In this document: piece by piece, positions 24,292-33,248 of the stretch
Position numbering within the stretch: the first letter of the stretch is position 1
Layout: every line of letters starts with the position of its first letter
NCBI RefSeq assembly: GCF_017833415.1
Contig: NZ_JAFICC010000011.1
Coordinates: 124,001 to 188,000, forward strand
Reading direction: 5' to 3'
Source: Flavobacterium sp. 1355
Lineage (GTDB): Bacteria; Bacteroidota; Bacteroidia; Flavobacteriales; Flavobacteriaceae
Length of the DNA stretch: 64,000 nucleotides
Translations under genes and position numbers: made by a program
The notes under the pieces: generated by a model
What the model was told of the DNA's origin: nothing
Database searches by the model: none
Seen by the model: the letters and a program-made list of their open reading frames with translations, nothing else

Positions 24292-25695
24292 ATGAATACA
24301 AAATATTCTGACCTTATAAATCAAACCTACTATTTTCCTCAGGAGGAATTTAAATTAAATAAAGACAACTTGCAATTTCACAATATTGATTTGATGAAAT
24401 TGGTTGAACAATACGGTACCCCATTAAAATTTACATATTTACCCCAGATTTCAGAGAACATTAATAAGGCAAAAGCCTGGTTCAGAAAATCGATGGAGAA
24501 AAACAAGTACGAAGCAAAATATTATTATTGTTATTGTACAAAAAGCTCTCATTTTGAATATGTTATGAATGAGGCTTTTAAAAACAATATTCATGTTGAG
24601 ACATCTTCAGCATTTGATATAAACATTGTTGAAAATTTACTTGAAAATGGCAAAATCAACAAAAGTACTTATGTGATTTGTAATGGTTTCAAAAGAGATG
24701 AATACATCAGTAATATTGCCCGACTAATCAATAACGGACATAAAAACACCATTCCGATTATTGACAATTATGAAGAACTTGATTTACTTCAGTCAGAAAT
24801 AAAAGGAAAGTTTAAAATAGGAATTCGTATTGCTGCCGAAGAAGAGCCTAAGTTTGAGTTCTATACATCAAGATTAGGAATTGGATATAAAAACATAGTA
24901 TCTTTTTATAAAAAACAAATTCAGGAAAATGATAAACTTGAGCTTAAAATGCTTCACTTTTTCATTAATACCGGAATAAATGATACAGCTTATTATTGGA
25001 ATGAGTTGGTAAAATGTATTAAAGTATACATTGCCCTTAAAAAAGAATGTCCTACTCTTGACGGCTTAAACATTGGAGGCGGTTTTCCAATTAAAAACTC
25101 GCTTGCTTTTGAATACGATTATCAATACATGATTGATGAAATTATTAATCAGATTAAAATAGCCTGTGACGAAGCTGAAGTTGATGTGCCTAATATTTTT
25201 ACAGAATTCGGATCGTTTACAGTAGGTGAAAGCGGAGGTGCTATCTATCAGATTTTGTATCAAAAACAACAAAATGATAGAGAGAAATGGAATATGATTG
25301 ATTCTTCTTTCATTACTACTTTGCCTGATACCTGGGCTATAAATAAACGTTTTATTATGCTGGCAGTTAATCGTTGGAATGATACATACGAACGGGTGCT
25401 GCTAGGTGGACTAACATGTGATAGTGATGATTATTACAACTCTGAACAAAACATGAATGCCATTTACCTGCCAAAATACAGCAAGGAGAAACCGTTGTAT
25501 ATTGGTTTCTTTAATACAGGAGCCTATCAGGAAACAATTGGCGGATATGGTGGATTACACCACTGTCTGATTCCACAACCAAAGCACATTTTGATAGATC
25601 GTGATGAGAATGGAATTCTGGCAACAGAAGTTTTCTCAGATCAACAGACTTCAGATGATGTTTTGAAGATTTTGGGATACAAGAAAAAAATGTAA
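24292..25695 (+). CDS. speA: Arginine decarboxylase (fold-type III, short Bacteroidota form)
   Basis: A 467-residue PLP enzyme converting arginine to agmatine, the first step of polyamine synthesis. The N-terminal barrel has the PLP lysine in YCTKSSHFEYV (about Lys84), ETSSAFDINIV, the glycine loop LNIGGGFPI (about 260) and EFGSFTVGESG. The C-terminal barrel has GGLTCDSDD and YIGFFNTGAYQETIGG. It is about 170 residues shorter than E. coli SpeA. It is followed by the deoxyhypusine-synthase homologue, forming a polyamine cluster. Confidence 0.9.
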   Translation: MNTKYSDLINQTYYFPQEEFKLNKDNLQFHNIDLMKLVEQYGTPLKFTYLPQISENINKAKAWFRKSMEKNKYEAKYYYCYCTKSSHFEYVMNEAFKNNIHVETSSAFDINIVENLLENGKINKSTYVICNGFKRDEYISNIARLINNGHKNTIPIIDNYEELDLLQSEIKGKFKIGIRIAAEEEPKFEFYTSRLGIGYKNIVSFYKKQIQENDKLELKMLHFFINTGINDTAYYWNELVKCIKVYIALKKECPTLDGLNIGGGFPIKNSLAFEYDYQYMIDEIINQIKIACDEAEVDVPNIFTEFGSFTVGESGGAIYQILYQKQQNDREKWNMIDSSFITTLPDTWAINKRFIMLAVNRWNDTYERVLLGGLTCDSDDYYNSEQNMNAIYLPKYSKEKPLYIGFFNTGAYQETIGGYGGLHHCLIPQPKHILIDRDENGILATEVFSDQQTSDDVLKILGYKKKM

Positions 25696-25803
25696 AAATA
25701 AAACTGCAAATTAAATGTTAATAAATTAAAAATTATTAATTTGCATACACAGTAAAAAGAGTAAAATCTTTTAATTCAAAAAAAAATAAAAAACAAAAAC
25801 AAA

Positions 25804-26772
25804 ATGAAAGGACCAATCAGTCAGTTTATTGAAAAACATTATTTACACTTTAATTCTGCATCTCTGGTTGATGCAGCCAAAGCATATGAAGAGCAATTGG
25901 CAAATGGTGCTAAAATGCTTGTAAGCATGGCTGGAGCAATGAGTACTGCTGAAATTGGTAAAATTTTCGCTGAAATAATTAGACAAGATAAAGTACAAAT
26001 TATTTCATGTACTGGAGCCAATCTAGAAGAAGATATTATGAATTTGGTTGCTCATTCACATTATGAAAGAGTACCTAACTATCGTGATTTGACACCAGAA
26101 GACGAATGGGCTTTACTTGAAAGAGGCTTAAATCGTGTAACAGATACATGTATTCCTGAGCATGAAGCTTTTAGACGTTTGCAAAAACACATTTATAAAA
26201 TTTGGAAAGATGCTGATGATAAAGGAGAACGTTATTTTCCACATGAGTTCATGTACAAAATGTTATTATCAGGTGTTTTAGAAGAATATTACGAAATTGA
26301 CTTAAAAGACAGCTGGATGTATGCAGCAGCAGAAAAAAACCTGCCTATCATCGTTCCGGGTTGGGAAGACAGTACAATGGGTAATATTTTTGCTTCATAC
26401 GTGATCAAAGGAGAATTAAAAGCATCTACAATGAAATCAGGTATTGAGTACATGACTTTCCTTGCTGACTGGTATTCAAAAAATAGCCAAAATGGAATTG
26501 GATTTTTCCAAATTGGTGGTGGTATTGCAGGAGATTTTCCAATTTGCGTTGTACCAATGTTATATCAGGATATGGAAATGCATGATGTTCCTTTCTGGAG
26601 CTATTTCTGCCAAATTTCAGATTCTACTACTAGTTACGGATCTTATTCCGGAGCAGTTCCAAATGAAAAAATCACATGGGGTAAATTAGATATCAAAACC
26701 CCTAAATTTATTATCGAGTCGGATGCCACAATTGTCGCACCTTTAATTTTTGCCTATTTATTAGATTTATAG
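25804..26772 (+). CDS. Deoxyhypusine synthase family protein (bacterial homologue)
   Basis: A 322-residue NAD-dependent enzyme family. Motifs: LVSMAGAMSTAEIGKIFAEII (about residues 38-58), SCTGANLEEDIMNLV, PIIVPGWEDSTMGN, FFQIGGGIAGDFPI, and near the C-terminus KITWGKL, matching the catalytic WGK lysine of eukaryotic DHS (about Lys294). Bacteria lack eIF5A, so the substrate must differ; transfer of an aminobutyl group to a polyamine, as in homospermidine synthase, is the likely chemistry. Its position 108 bp after speA supports this. Confidence 0.88.
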   Translation: MKGPISQFIEKHYLHFNSASLVDAAKAYEEQLANGAKMLVSMAGAMSTAEIGKIFAEIIRQDKVQIISCTGANLEEDIMNLVAHSHYERVPNYRDLTPEDEWALLERGLNRVTDTCIPEHEAFRRLQKHIYKIWKDADDKGERYFPHEFMYKMLLSGVLEEYYEIDLKDSWMYAAAEKNLPIIVPGWEDSTMGNIFASYVIKGELKASTMKSGIEYMTFLADWYSKNSQNGIGFFQIGGGIAGDFPICVVPMLYQDMEMHDVPFWSYFCQISDSTTSYGSYSGAVPNEKITWGKLDIKTPKFIIESDATIVAPLIFAYLLDL

Positions 26773-26781
26773 TATATTTTT

Positions 26782-27186
26782 ATGAAAAGAGTTATAGTAG
26801 ACTACGCCAAATTAACTAACGAAATTTTAAACCTTTTGGTTGAAAAATTTCCTGATGGTTATGATGACTCGGATGTTATCCGTTTTAGAAACGCTAAAAA
26901 CGAATTAGTAGAAGCTGTTGAAGTTCGTACTGAAGACACTATTTATTTAGTAAAAATTAGTACTAAACTTGCTGATAGAATTGAAAACTTTGATGAAGAT
27001 GATGACATCGATCTTGATGTTGACACAATCGAACCAGTAAAAGGACTTGATCTGGAAGATGCTGATGATGACGATGATGACGATGACAATCTTGATAAAC
27101 CAGATGTTGATGGCGGAGATGATGATGACGATGAAGACAAAGATGATATTGCTGATGACGATGATGAAGAAGACGATGAAGATTAA
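26782..27186 (+). CDS. Small protein with extreme Asp/Glu-rich C-terminal tail
   Basis: A 134-residue protein starting 9 bp after the DHS-like gene. Residues 1-70 form a compact domain (MKRVIVDYAKLTNEILNLLVEKFPDG, then VEAVEVRTEDTIYLVKIS). Residues 70-134 are mostly Asp and Glu, with runs of eight and five aspartates. In Bacteroidota such proteins are often labelled DNA primase without evidence, which I would not follow. A DNA-mimic, histone-like or cation (polyamine) buffer role is conceivable. Confidence 0.75.
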   Translation: MKRVIVDYAKLTNEILNLLVEKFPDGYDDSDVIRFRNAKNELVEAVEVRTEDTIYLVKISTKLADRIENFDEDDDIDLDVDTIEPVKGLDLEDADDDDDDDDNLDKPDVDGGDDDDDEDKDDIADDDDEEDDED

Positions 27187-27209
27187 TAAATCGCTTTTTA
27201 TATAAAATT

Positions 27210-27234
27210 AAAGGAACTCTGATCGGGTTCCTTT
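27210..27234 (+). terminator. Terminator of the polyamine cluster
   Basis: AAAGGAAC (27210-27217) pairs with GTTCCTTT (27227-27234) with a 9-nt loop and T-run, after the acidic-tail gene. Confidence 0.8.
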
Positions 27235-27305
27235 TTTTATTATTAATAAAAGATATAAAAATAGGAAAAGTATTATATTTATAGTTTTCAGAAAATTTAA
27301 GTAAA

Positions 27306-29411
27306 ATGAACTCAGCAGTGCTACACGCCAAATTAAAGGAAAATTTTGGATTTGAAAAATTCAGACCTAATCAGGAAACTATCATCAATACAATACTGTC
27401 AGGTCAGGATACATTGGCAATTATGCCAACAGGTGGCGGAAAATCAATCTGTTTTCAATTACCGGCGTTAATACTTCCAGGAATTACAATCGTTATTTCT
27501 CCATTAATTGCTTTGATGAAGGATCAGGTAGACAGCTTAAAAACAAATGGTATTTCTGCTTGTTATATCAACAGCAGTCAATCCTCTCAGGAACAGCAAT
27601 TTTATATTGACAATTTAAAATCAAACACATTCAAGCTTGTTTACATTGCTCCTGAAAGTTTATCTTATCTGGATAATGTATTTAATGAATTAAATATTAG
27701 TTTAATTGCTATAGACGAAGCACATTGTATCTCGTCATGGGGTCATGACTTTCGTCCCGCATATACAAATCTGGGGTATTTAAAAAGCCGCTTCCCTTCT
27801 ACTCCTGTCCTTGCTTTGACCGCCACAGCCGATAAAGCGACACGAACGGATATCACGAAACAATTAAATTTAAAGAATCCGAAAACATTTGTTGCTTCAT
27901 TTGACAGGAAAAATTTGAGCCTTGAAGTTCGCCCTGCCTTAGACAGGGTAAAACAAATCATTGATTTTATAGGAGAAAGACCTAATGAATCTGGAATTAT
28001 ATATTGTCTGAGCAGAAAAAATACTGAGGAACTTGCAGGAAAACTTCAAAAAAATGGAATTTCTGCAAAAGCTTATCATGCTGGTTTAGAAAACAGTTTG
28101 CGCGCCAAAACGCAGGATGAATTCATAAATGATGATTGTCAGGTGGTTTGTGCTACGATAGCATTTGGTATGGGAATCGATAAATCGAATGTCCGTTGGG
28201 TCATTCATTATAATTTGCCCAAAAATATCGAAGGTTATTACCAGGAAATTGGTCGTGCCGGACGTGACGGATTACCATCTGAGACCATTTTATTTGAAAG
28301 CTATGCAGATGTGATTCAGTTACAGAAATTTGCCTCAGAAGGATTGAATTCGGATGTCCAGTTAGCCAAATTAGAAAGAATGAAACAATATGCAGATGCA
28401 TTGAGTTGCCGAAGAAAAATTCTGCTTTCTTATTTTGGAGAATTAGTCACTGAAAATTGTGGCAATTGCGATATCTGTAAAAAGCCTCCTGTTTTTTTTG
28501 ATGGAACAATTTTGGCACAGAAAGCATTGTCAGCGATCAGCCGTCTAAAAGAATCTGAGCCACTGGCTGTTATTGTAGATTTTTTGAGAGGCTCGAAAAA
28601 CGCGTATATCTATGAAAAAAATTATCAAACGCTAAAAACGTATGGAATTGGGAGTGATATTTCATGGTATGACTGGAATCAATATCTCATACAGTTAATT
28701 AATTTAGGCTATTGCGAAATTGCTTTCCATCAACACAATAAAATTTTGCTTACGCCTTTTGCAAAAAAAGTTCTATTTGAAGGCGAAAAAGTTAAGCTTA
28801 CTACTGTAGTTAAAAAAGTAATTGATAAGAACGAAATCAAAGAAGTAAAAACAAAAGCGATAAAAAATTCCCTTTTTGAAGTATTACGAAAATTACGTTA
28901 CGAAATCGCTCAGGAAGAAGAAGTTCCTGCGTATGTAATTTTTAGCGATGCAGCTTTAAGACAAATGGAGATTTTGAGACCTGTGAGTGATGAAGAGTTT
29001 CTGGCAGTAGAAGGTGTTGGTAAAGTAAAACTAGAAAAATATGGTGCAGAATTTATTAACGCCATAATTCAGTTTGAGAGAAATAAATCTGTTGTAAAGA
29101 AGGAAAAAAAAGACAGCACGTACAAGAAAACTTTAGAGTTATTTGAAAATGGATTTTCTGTAGCAGAAATTGCCGGACAAAGAAATCTTGGAGAAACTAC
29201 GATTGTTTCACATTTAGCAAAATTATATGTTGACGGTCATGATTTAGATTTAAGTCAGTTCATTTCTGATGAGGAAATTTTAGAAATAGAAAAAGCTCAG
29301 ATAGTGCTAGAAAAACCAAATGCTTTGAAACCTTATTTTGATCATTTTGAAGAAAAAATATCTTACGATAAAATCAGGTTTGGTTTGGCATTTATCGAGC
29401 GAAAACATTAA
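27306..29411 (+). CDS. recQ: ATP-dependent DNA helicase RecQ
   Basis: A 701-residue superfamily-2 helicase. Motif I MPTGGGKSICF (about residue 39), motif II IDEAHCISSWGHDFRP (about 137), motif VI QEIGRAGRDG (about 314). The RecQ zinc domain has CRRK and CGNCDICKKPP (about 372-395). An HRDC-like segment with VSDEEFLAVEGVGKVKLEKYG is near 560. The end contains a helix-turn-helix (FSVAEIAGQRNLGETTIVSHLAKLY), the HTH_40 domain common in Bacteroidota RecQ. It unwinds DNA in recombination and repair. Confidence 0.93.
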   Translation: MNSAVLHAKLKENFGFEKFRPNQETIINTILSGQDTLAIMPTGGGKSICFQLPALILPGITIVISPLIALMKDQVDSLKTNGISACYINSSQSSQEQQFYIDNLKSNTFKLVYIAPESLSYLDNVFNELNISLIAIDEAHCISSWGHDFRPAYTNLGYLKSRFPSTPVLALTATADKATRTDITKQLNLKNPKTFVASFDRKNLSLEVRPALDRVKQIIDFIGERPNESGIIYCLSRKNTEELAGKLQKNGISAKAYHAGLENSLRAKTQDEFINDDCQVVCATIAFGMGIDKSNVRWVIHYNLPKNIEGYYQEIGRAGRDGLPSETILFESYADVIQLQKFASEGLNSDVQLAKLERMKQYADALSCRRKILLSYFGELVTENCGNCDICKKPPVFFDGTILAQKALSAISRLKESEPLAVIVDFLRGSKNAYIYEKNYQTLKTYGIGSDISWYDWNQYLIQLINLGYCEIAFHQHNKILLTPFAKKVLFEGEKVKLTTVVKKVIDKNEIKEVKTKAIKNSLFEVLRKLRYEIAQEEEVPAYVIFSDAALRQMEILRPVSDEEFLAVEGVGKVKLEKYGAEFINAIIQFERNKSVVKKEKKDSTYKKTLELFENGFSVAEIAGQRNLGETTIVSHLAKLYVDGHDLDLSQFISDEEILEIEKAQIVLEKPNALKPYFDHFEEKISYDKIRFGLAFIERKH

Positions 29412-29426
29412 AATATTTAAATTAAA

Positions 29427-29459
29427 AAAAGTCCTGTGAAGTTATTTCACAGGACTTTT
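29427..29459. terminator. Bidirectional terminator between recQ and the DinB-like gene
   Basis: A perfect 14-bp stem, AAAAGTCCTGTGAA (29427-29440) with TTCACAGGACTTTT (29446-29459), loop GTTAT. Confidence 0.9.
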
Positions 29460-29473
29460 GGCTTTTTTAATAA

Positions 29474-29989
29474 TTATAAATAGCGTTCTTCAAAAATTTT
29501 CTGATGGTGTTTTTGATGCCCAATAATGACAAAACCTAACGCACGTACAGATATTGGATTATTAGAAGCTGTTCCAATAGCTTTAAGCTGTTCTTCAGAT
29601 AAACTTTTGTAAAATAATAAAGTTGAATGTCTTACAGCAGAAAGTTCTGTTAGCAATTCCTGAATACTCCTTCCGTTTGAATTCGTATTGTTTGCATAAT
29701 CATTTTCTTCAAAACTTGGTAATGGTGTTTTGTCAAATCTTGAAAAACGCAAAGCACGGTAGGCAAAAATTCGTTCTGTATCGATAATATGCTGAATGAT
29801 ATCTTTGATAGTCCATTTTCCTTCCGCATAGCGATAATCAAATTTATCCATCGGAATATTTTGCACAAACCTGATAAAATCGTGCAACGAAATTTCCAAT
29901 TCTTCAATTAATTTCCCATCACCGGCTTCTTTGATATAGGTAACAAAGTGGCCGGAATATTCGTTTTCTAACAATTGACTTGCGTTCAT
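29474..29989 (-). CDS. DinB family protein
   Basis: A 171-residue four-helix DinB/YfiT-type protein. The potential metal histidines are in WTIKDIIQHIIDTERIF (His67-His68 region) and VIIGHQKHHQKIFEERY near the end. These are putative metal-dependent thiol transferases, and many are damage-inducible; no LexA box is evident here. It lies 28 bp downstream of ppc on the same strand and could be co-transcribed. Confidence 0.87.
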   Translation of the reverse strand: MNASQLLENEYSGHFVTYIKEAGDGKLIEELEISLHDFIRFVQNIPMDKFDYRYAEGKWTIKDIIQHIIDTERIFAYRALRFSRFDKTPLPSFEENDYANNTNSNGRSIQELLTELSAVRHSTLLFYKSLSEEQLKAIGTASNNPISVRALGFVIIGHQKHHQKIFEERYL

Positions 29990-30017
29990 TTTTTAAAATT
30001 AAAGTTTTAAATTTTAA

Positions 30018-32603
30018 TTAAGCAGAATTTCTACTTGCATTTGTGTTTCCGAAAAGTGATCTTGTAACGATTTTTTCATAAACCTTAATTAACTCATCAT
30101 TATTATCTCCTTCTTTATTCAATTCATTGATTCTTAATAATGCATACTGCTGTATAGTTAATAAAGGCATAACAATACGTTCTCTGATCTGAATTGAAGC
30201 TATACCATCAGGATAATTTTCCATCAGGGATTTATGATCGGCAATTTTAAGCAAGAGACGTTTTGTTTCCAGAAATTCATCATAAATAATCTGCCAGAAT
30301 TCTCCAAATTCAGGATCTTTTCTCATGTAGGCAGTTAAAGGGAAAAATGATTTTGCCAGTGACATCATACTATTTTCAAGAAGTGTTCTGAAAAACAATG
30401 AATTATGATACAAGTCATACACTTTACCCCATTGATTTGTATCTTCAAAATATTTAAGAGCTGTCCCTACTCCAAAAAATCCCGGTACATTTTGTTTCAA
30501 TTGACTCCACGATCCAACAAACGGAATGGCTCTTAAATCTGCAAAATCCAATTGATCAGATTTACTTCTTTTAGACGGACGGCTTCCGATATTGGTTTTC
30601 GAATAATACTTTAGAGTACTCATTTTTTCCAGGTAAGGAATAAATTTTGGATGATTCTTAAAACTCAAGTATTTATCATATCCTAAACCTGCCAATTGAG
30701 TTAAAATTGCAGTCTCCTCAGCACTCAATTCGTTTTTTTCCTTACCAAATACCTGATTGGTAACTCCTGCACTTAATAGATTTTCAATATTATAACGACA
30801 AGAATCTAATGTTCCAAAATTAGAACTAATTGTTTGCCCCTGTACTGTAATTTGTATTTCGTTATTTTCAATTTTAGGCCCTAGTGAAGCGTAAAACTTA
30901 TGTGTTTTTCCACCACCACGCGCCGGAGGCCCACCACGTCCGTCAAAGAAAATAACTTTAATTCCGTATTTTCTGGAAATTTCTGTAAGCGCTATTTTAG
31001 CCTGGTAAATACTCCAGTTTGCCATCAAATACCCACCATCTTTTGTTCCGTCAGAGAAACCAAGCATAATAGTCTGTTTGTTTCCTCTTGCCTTCAAATG
31101 ATTGGAATATTCAGGATTTGTATATAACTGCTCCATAATATGGTGCGCATTCTGCAAATCATCAACAGATTCAAAAAGGGGAATAATGTCAACTGTAGGG
31201 TTTTCCCAATTGTTCAGACGAATCATTGCGAAAGTTTCCATTACATTCAGAGCACTTTCATTATTACTGATAATGTAGCGATTAGCTCCAAACTCACCAT
31301 TTGCTTTTTGAATAGTTTTTATAGCCTGAACAGATTCTAAAGTCGATACGGTAATCTCATCTTCAAAATCTTTTGGATTCAGGTCTCCTTTTACCTTAGA
31401 TAAAACAATCAATTTTTCATCTTCAGATAAATCAAAATAATTTTTCGGAAATATATCAGAGCCAGAATTCAAATAATGATTTACAACATCTTTGAAAACT
31501 ACATTATGAATCTTACTGTTCTGACGGATATCTAAAGTTGCAAAATGAAACCCAAATAAATTAATTTTCACCAAAAATGCCTCCAGTTCATCAAGATATA
31601 AGGACTGATGTTTTTCGATTATGATATCTCTAATTGTATTCAATTGTGTCAGTAATTCCTCTAATGTAATATAGATTTCACCTTTGGAATAAAAAACAGA
31701 ACGGTAAAGTTTTTGTTCAAGCTCTGAAACCAAAGTATCTACACCTGAGAAAGTTAGCTTTCTTTTAAGATTTCTCATTTCAACATAATAGCACTTCAAA
31801 ATAGACGTACGCAAACGGTCAGCTACTTTTAGAGTTATTTCTGTTGTAACAAACGGATTTCCATCTCTGTCACCGCCTGGCCAAAATCCAAGTTTTATTA
31901 ATTGGTTTTGAATTGCATTTCCTTCAAGTATATTTTTTTGCAGGTAATGAACAATTTCACCCGAAGTTTGATAAAAAACATTTTCCAGATACCAAATTAA
32001 ACTTACCGCTTCATCATACGGGTTTGGTTTTTCATTTTGAATAAAAGGAGTTTTTCCTAACTGCGCCAATAGTTGTTTGATTTTAAATAAATCATTTTGG
32101 CGTATAGCTTCAGTTAAATCATTTATAATTCCCAAAACCGGCCCGGGATAAAATTGTGTAGGATGTGCTGTTAAAACAGTTCTGACATTGAAATTCTCCA
32201 GAAATTCAATAAGTTCATCATCTTTTTCTCTTGCATCTGTTTTTTCTTTAATATCACGAAGTGATCCACGCCCTTCCATATTGTTTACTACCGGAAAAGC
32301 TGCATCTTCAATCGCATCAAAAAGAACAATCTGGCGTTCTATATATTGAATAAATCGAAACATTAAATCGATTTTTTCAGTTTCAGAAGCGTTGTTCAAA
32401 AATTTATTAGAAAAGAAATCAAAGATCTCTTTTGGTGTTTCCTGTTTTTTAAATCCCGTTTCGCAAGTCTCTGTAAATAAAGGCAATAAAACTCCTGTAT
32501 TGTCTATAGAGTCAAAGGGTAATGTTATAAAAACACTATTATAAATGTGGTATTTTGAGAGAACGTCCTGATTAAAACGCTCAATTTTAGGTAACGTATA
32601 CAT
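30018..32603 (-). CDS. ppc: Phosphoenolpyruvate carboxylase
   Basis: An 861-residue enzyme making oxaloacetate from PEP and bicarbonate. Motifs: VLTAHPTQ (residues 143-150), GFWPGGDRDGNPF (239-251), IMLGFSDGTKDGGYL, the catalytic loop FFDGRGGPPARGGGKTHKF (about 556-574), and the C-terminal RNSA in place of the usual RNTG. Length is normal. It replenishes the TCA cycle. The Lrp gene upstream is separated by a terminator. Confidence 0.92.
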   Translation of the reverse strand: MYTLPKIERFNQDVLSKYHIYNSVFITLPFDSIDNTGVLLPLFTETCETGFKKQETPKEIFDFFSNKFLNNASETEKIDLMFRFIQYIERQIVLFDAIEDAAFPVVNNMEGRGSLRDIKEKTDAREKDDELIEFLENFNVRTVLTAHPTQFYPGPVLGIINDLTEAIRQNDLFKIKQLLAQLGKTPFIQNEKPNPYDEAVSLIWYLENVFYQTSGEIVHYLQKNILEGNAIQNQLIKLGFWPGGDRDGNPFVTTEITLKVADRLRTSILKCYYVEMRNLKRKLTFSGVDTLVSELEQKLYRSVFYSKGEIYITLEELLTQLNTIRDIIIEKHQSLYLDELEAFLVKINLFGFHFATLDIRQNSKIHNVVFKDVVNHYLNSGSDIFPKNYFDLSEDEKLIVLSKVKGDLNPKDFEDEITVSTLESVQAIKTIQKANGEFGANRYIISNNESALNVMETFAMIRLNNWENPTVDIIPLFESVDDLQNAHHIMEQLYTNPEYSNHLKARGNKQTIMLGFSDGTKDGGYLMANWSIYQAKIALTEISRKYGIKVIFFDGRGGPPARGGGKTHKFYASLGPKIENNEIQITVQGQTISSNFGTLDSCRYNIENLLSAGVTNQVFGKEKNELSAEETAILTQLAGLGYDKYLSFKNHPKFIPYLEKMSTLKYYSKTNIGSRPSKRSKSDQLDFADLRAIPFVGSWSQLKQNVPGFFGVGTALKYFEDTNQWGKVYDLYHNSLFFRTLLENSMMSLAKSFFPLTAYMRKDPEFGEFWQIIYDEFLETKRLLLKIADHKSLMENYPDGIASIQIRERIVMPLLTIQQYALLRINELNKEGDNNDELIKVYEKIVTRSLFGNTNASRNSA

Positions 32604-32642
32604 AATTGTGTTGTAGTTGGTTGGTTAATAGGTCATAAAAAA

Positions 32643-32664
32643 ACCCCAAGAATAAACTTGAGGT
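32643..32664 (-). terminator. Terminator of the Lrp-type regulator gene
   Basis: ACCCCAAG (32643-32650) pairs with CTTGAGGT (32657-32664), with one mismatch. On the minus strand the hairpin ends in a long T-run. Confidence 0.7.
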
Positions 32665-32692
32665 ATATTTTAATATAGCATTCAAGAAAATA

Positions 32693-33172
32693 TTACATAT
32701 TTTTAAATATAGTATGCATCAAACGCTTCTTATCGTTTATACTTTCTTCCAATGAAATCATAGTTTCTGTTCTGTAAACACCTTCGATATCGTCGATCAT
32801 GAAAATAACTTCCTTAGCGTGCTTGGTATCTTTTGCTCTAATTTTGCAAAAAATATTAAATTTTCCTGTAGTAACAGATGCAACAGTTACAAAAGGAATC
32901 TGATTGATTCGCTCTAATACAAATTTTGTCTGAGATGTATTATTAAGAAACACCCCTACATAAGCAATAAATGAATACCCTAATTTATCGTAATCTAAGG
33001 CTAAAGAAGACCCCATTATTATCCCTGCGTCCTCCATCTTTTTTACTCTAACATGCACTGTTCCAGCAGATATCAATAATTTTTTTGCAATGTCAGTAAA
33101 CGGAACTCTCGTATTGTCTATTAACATATCTAAAATCTGGTGATCTACTTCATCTAAACGAAATTTACTCAT
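32693..33172 (-). CDS. Lrp/AsnC-family transcriptional regulator
   Basis: A 159-residue regulator. The N-terminal helix-turn-helix is DEVDHQILDMLIDNTRVPFTDIAKKLLISAGTVHVRVKKME (residues 6-46), followed by the ligand-binding RAM domain (SFIAYVGVFLNNTSQTKFVLERI ... VTTGKFNIFCKIRAKDTKHAKEVIF). It probably responds to an amino acid. Target genes are not evident; ppc and the M14 peptidase are its neighbours. Confidence 0.9.
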   Translation of the reverse strand: MSKFRLDEVDHQILDMLIDNTRVPFTDIAKKLLISAGTVHVRVKKMEDAGIIMGSSLALDYDKLGYSFIAYVGVFLNNTSQTKFVLERINQIPFVTVASVTTGKFNIFCKIRAKDTKHAKEVIFMIDDIEGVYRTETMISLEESINDKKRLMHTIFKNM

Positions 33173-33248
33173 AATTCTTTAATTAATATTACTAATTGCT
33201 ATAACAAAGTATAAAAATATATATAAAAATAACAAATTCACATAAAAA

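Noticed and set aside
26943..27331. Serine-rich and histidine/leucine-rich frames on the minus strand
   Set aside because: They are the complement of the GAT/GAC repeats that encode the acidic tail of the 26782-27186 gene, not separate genes.
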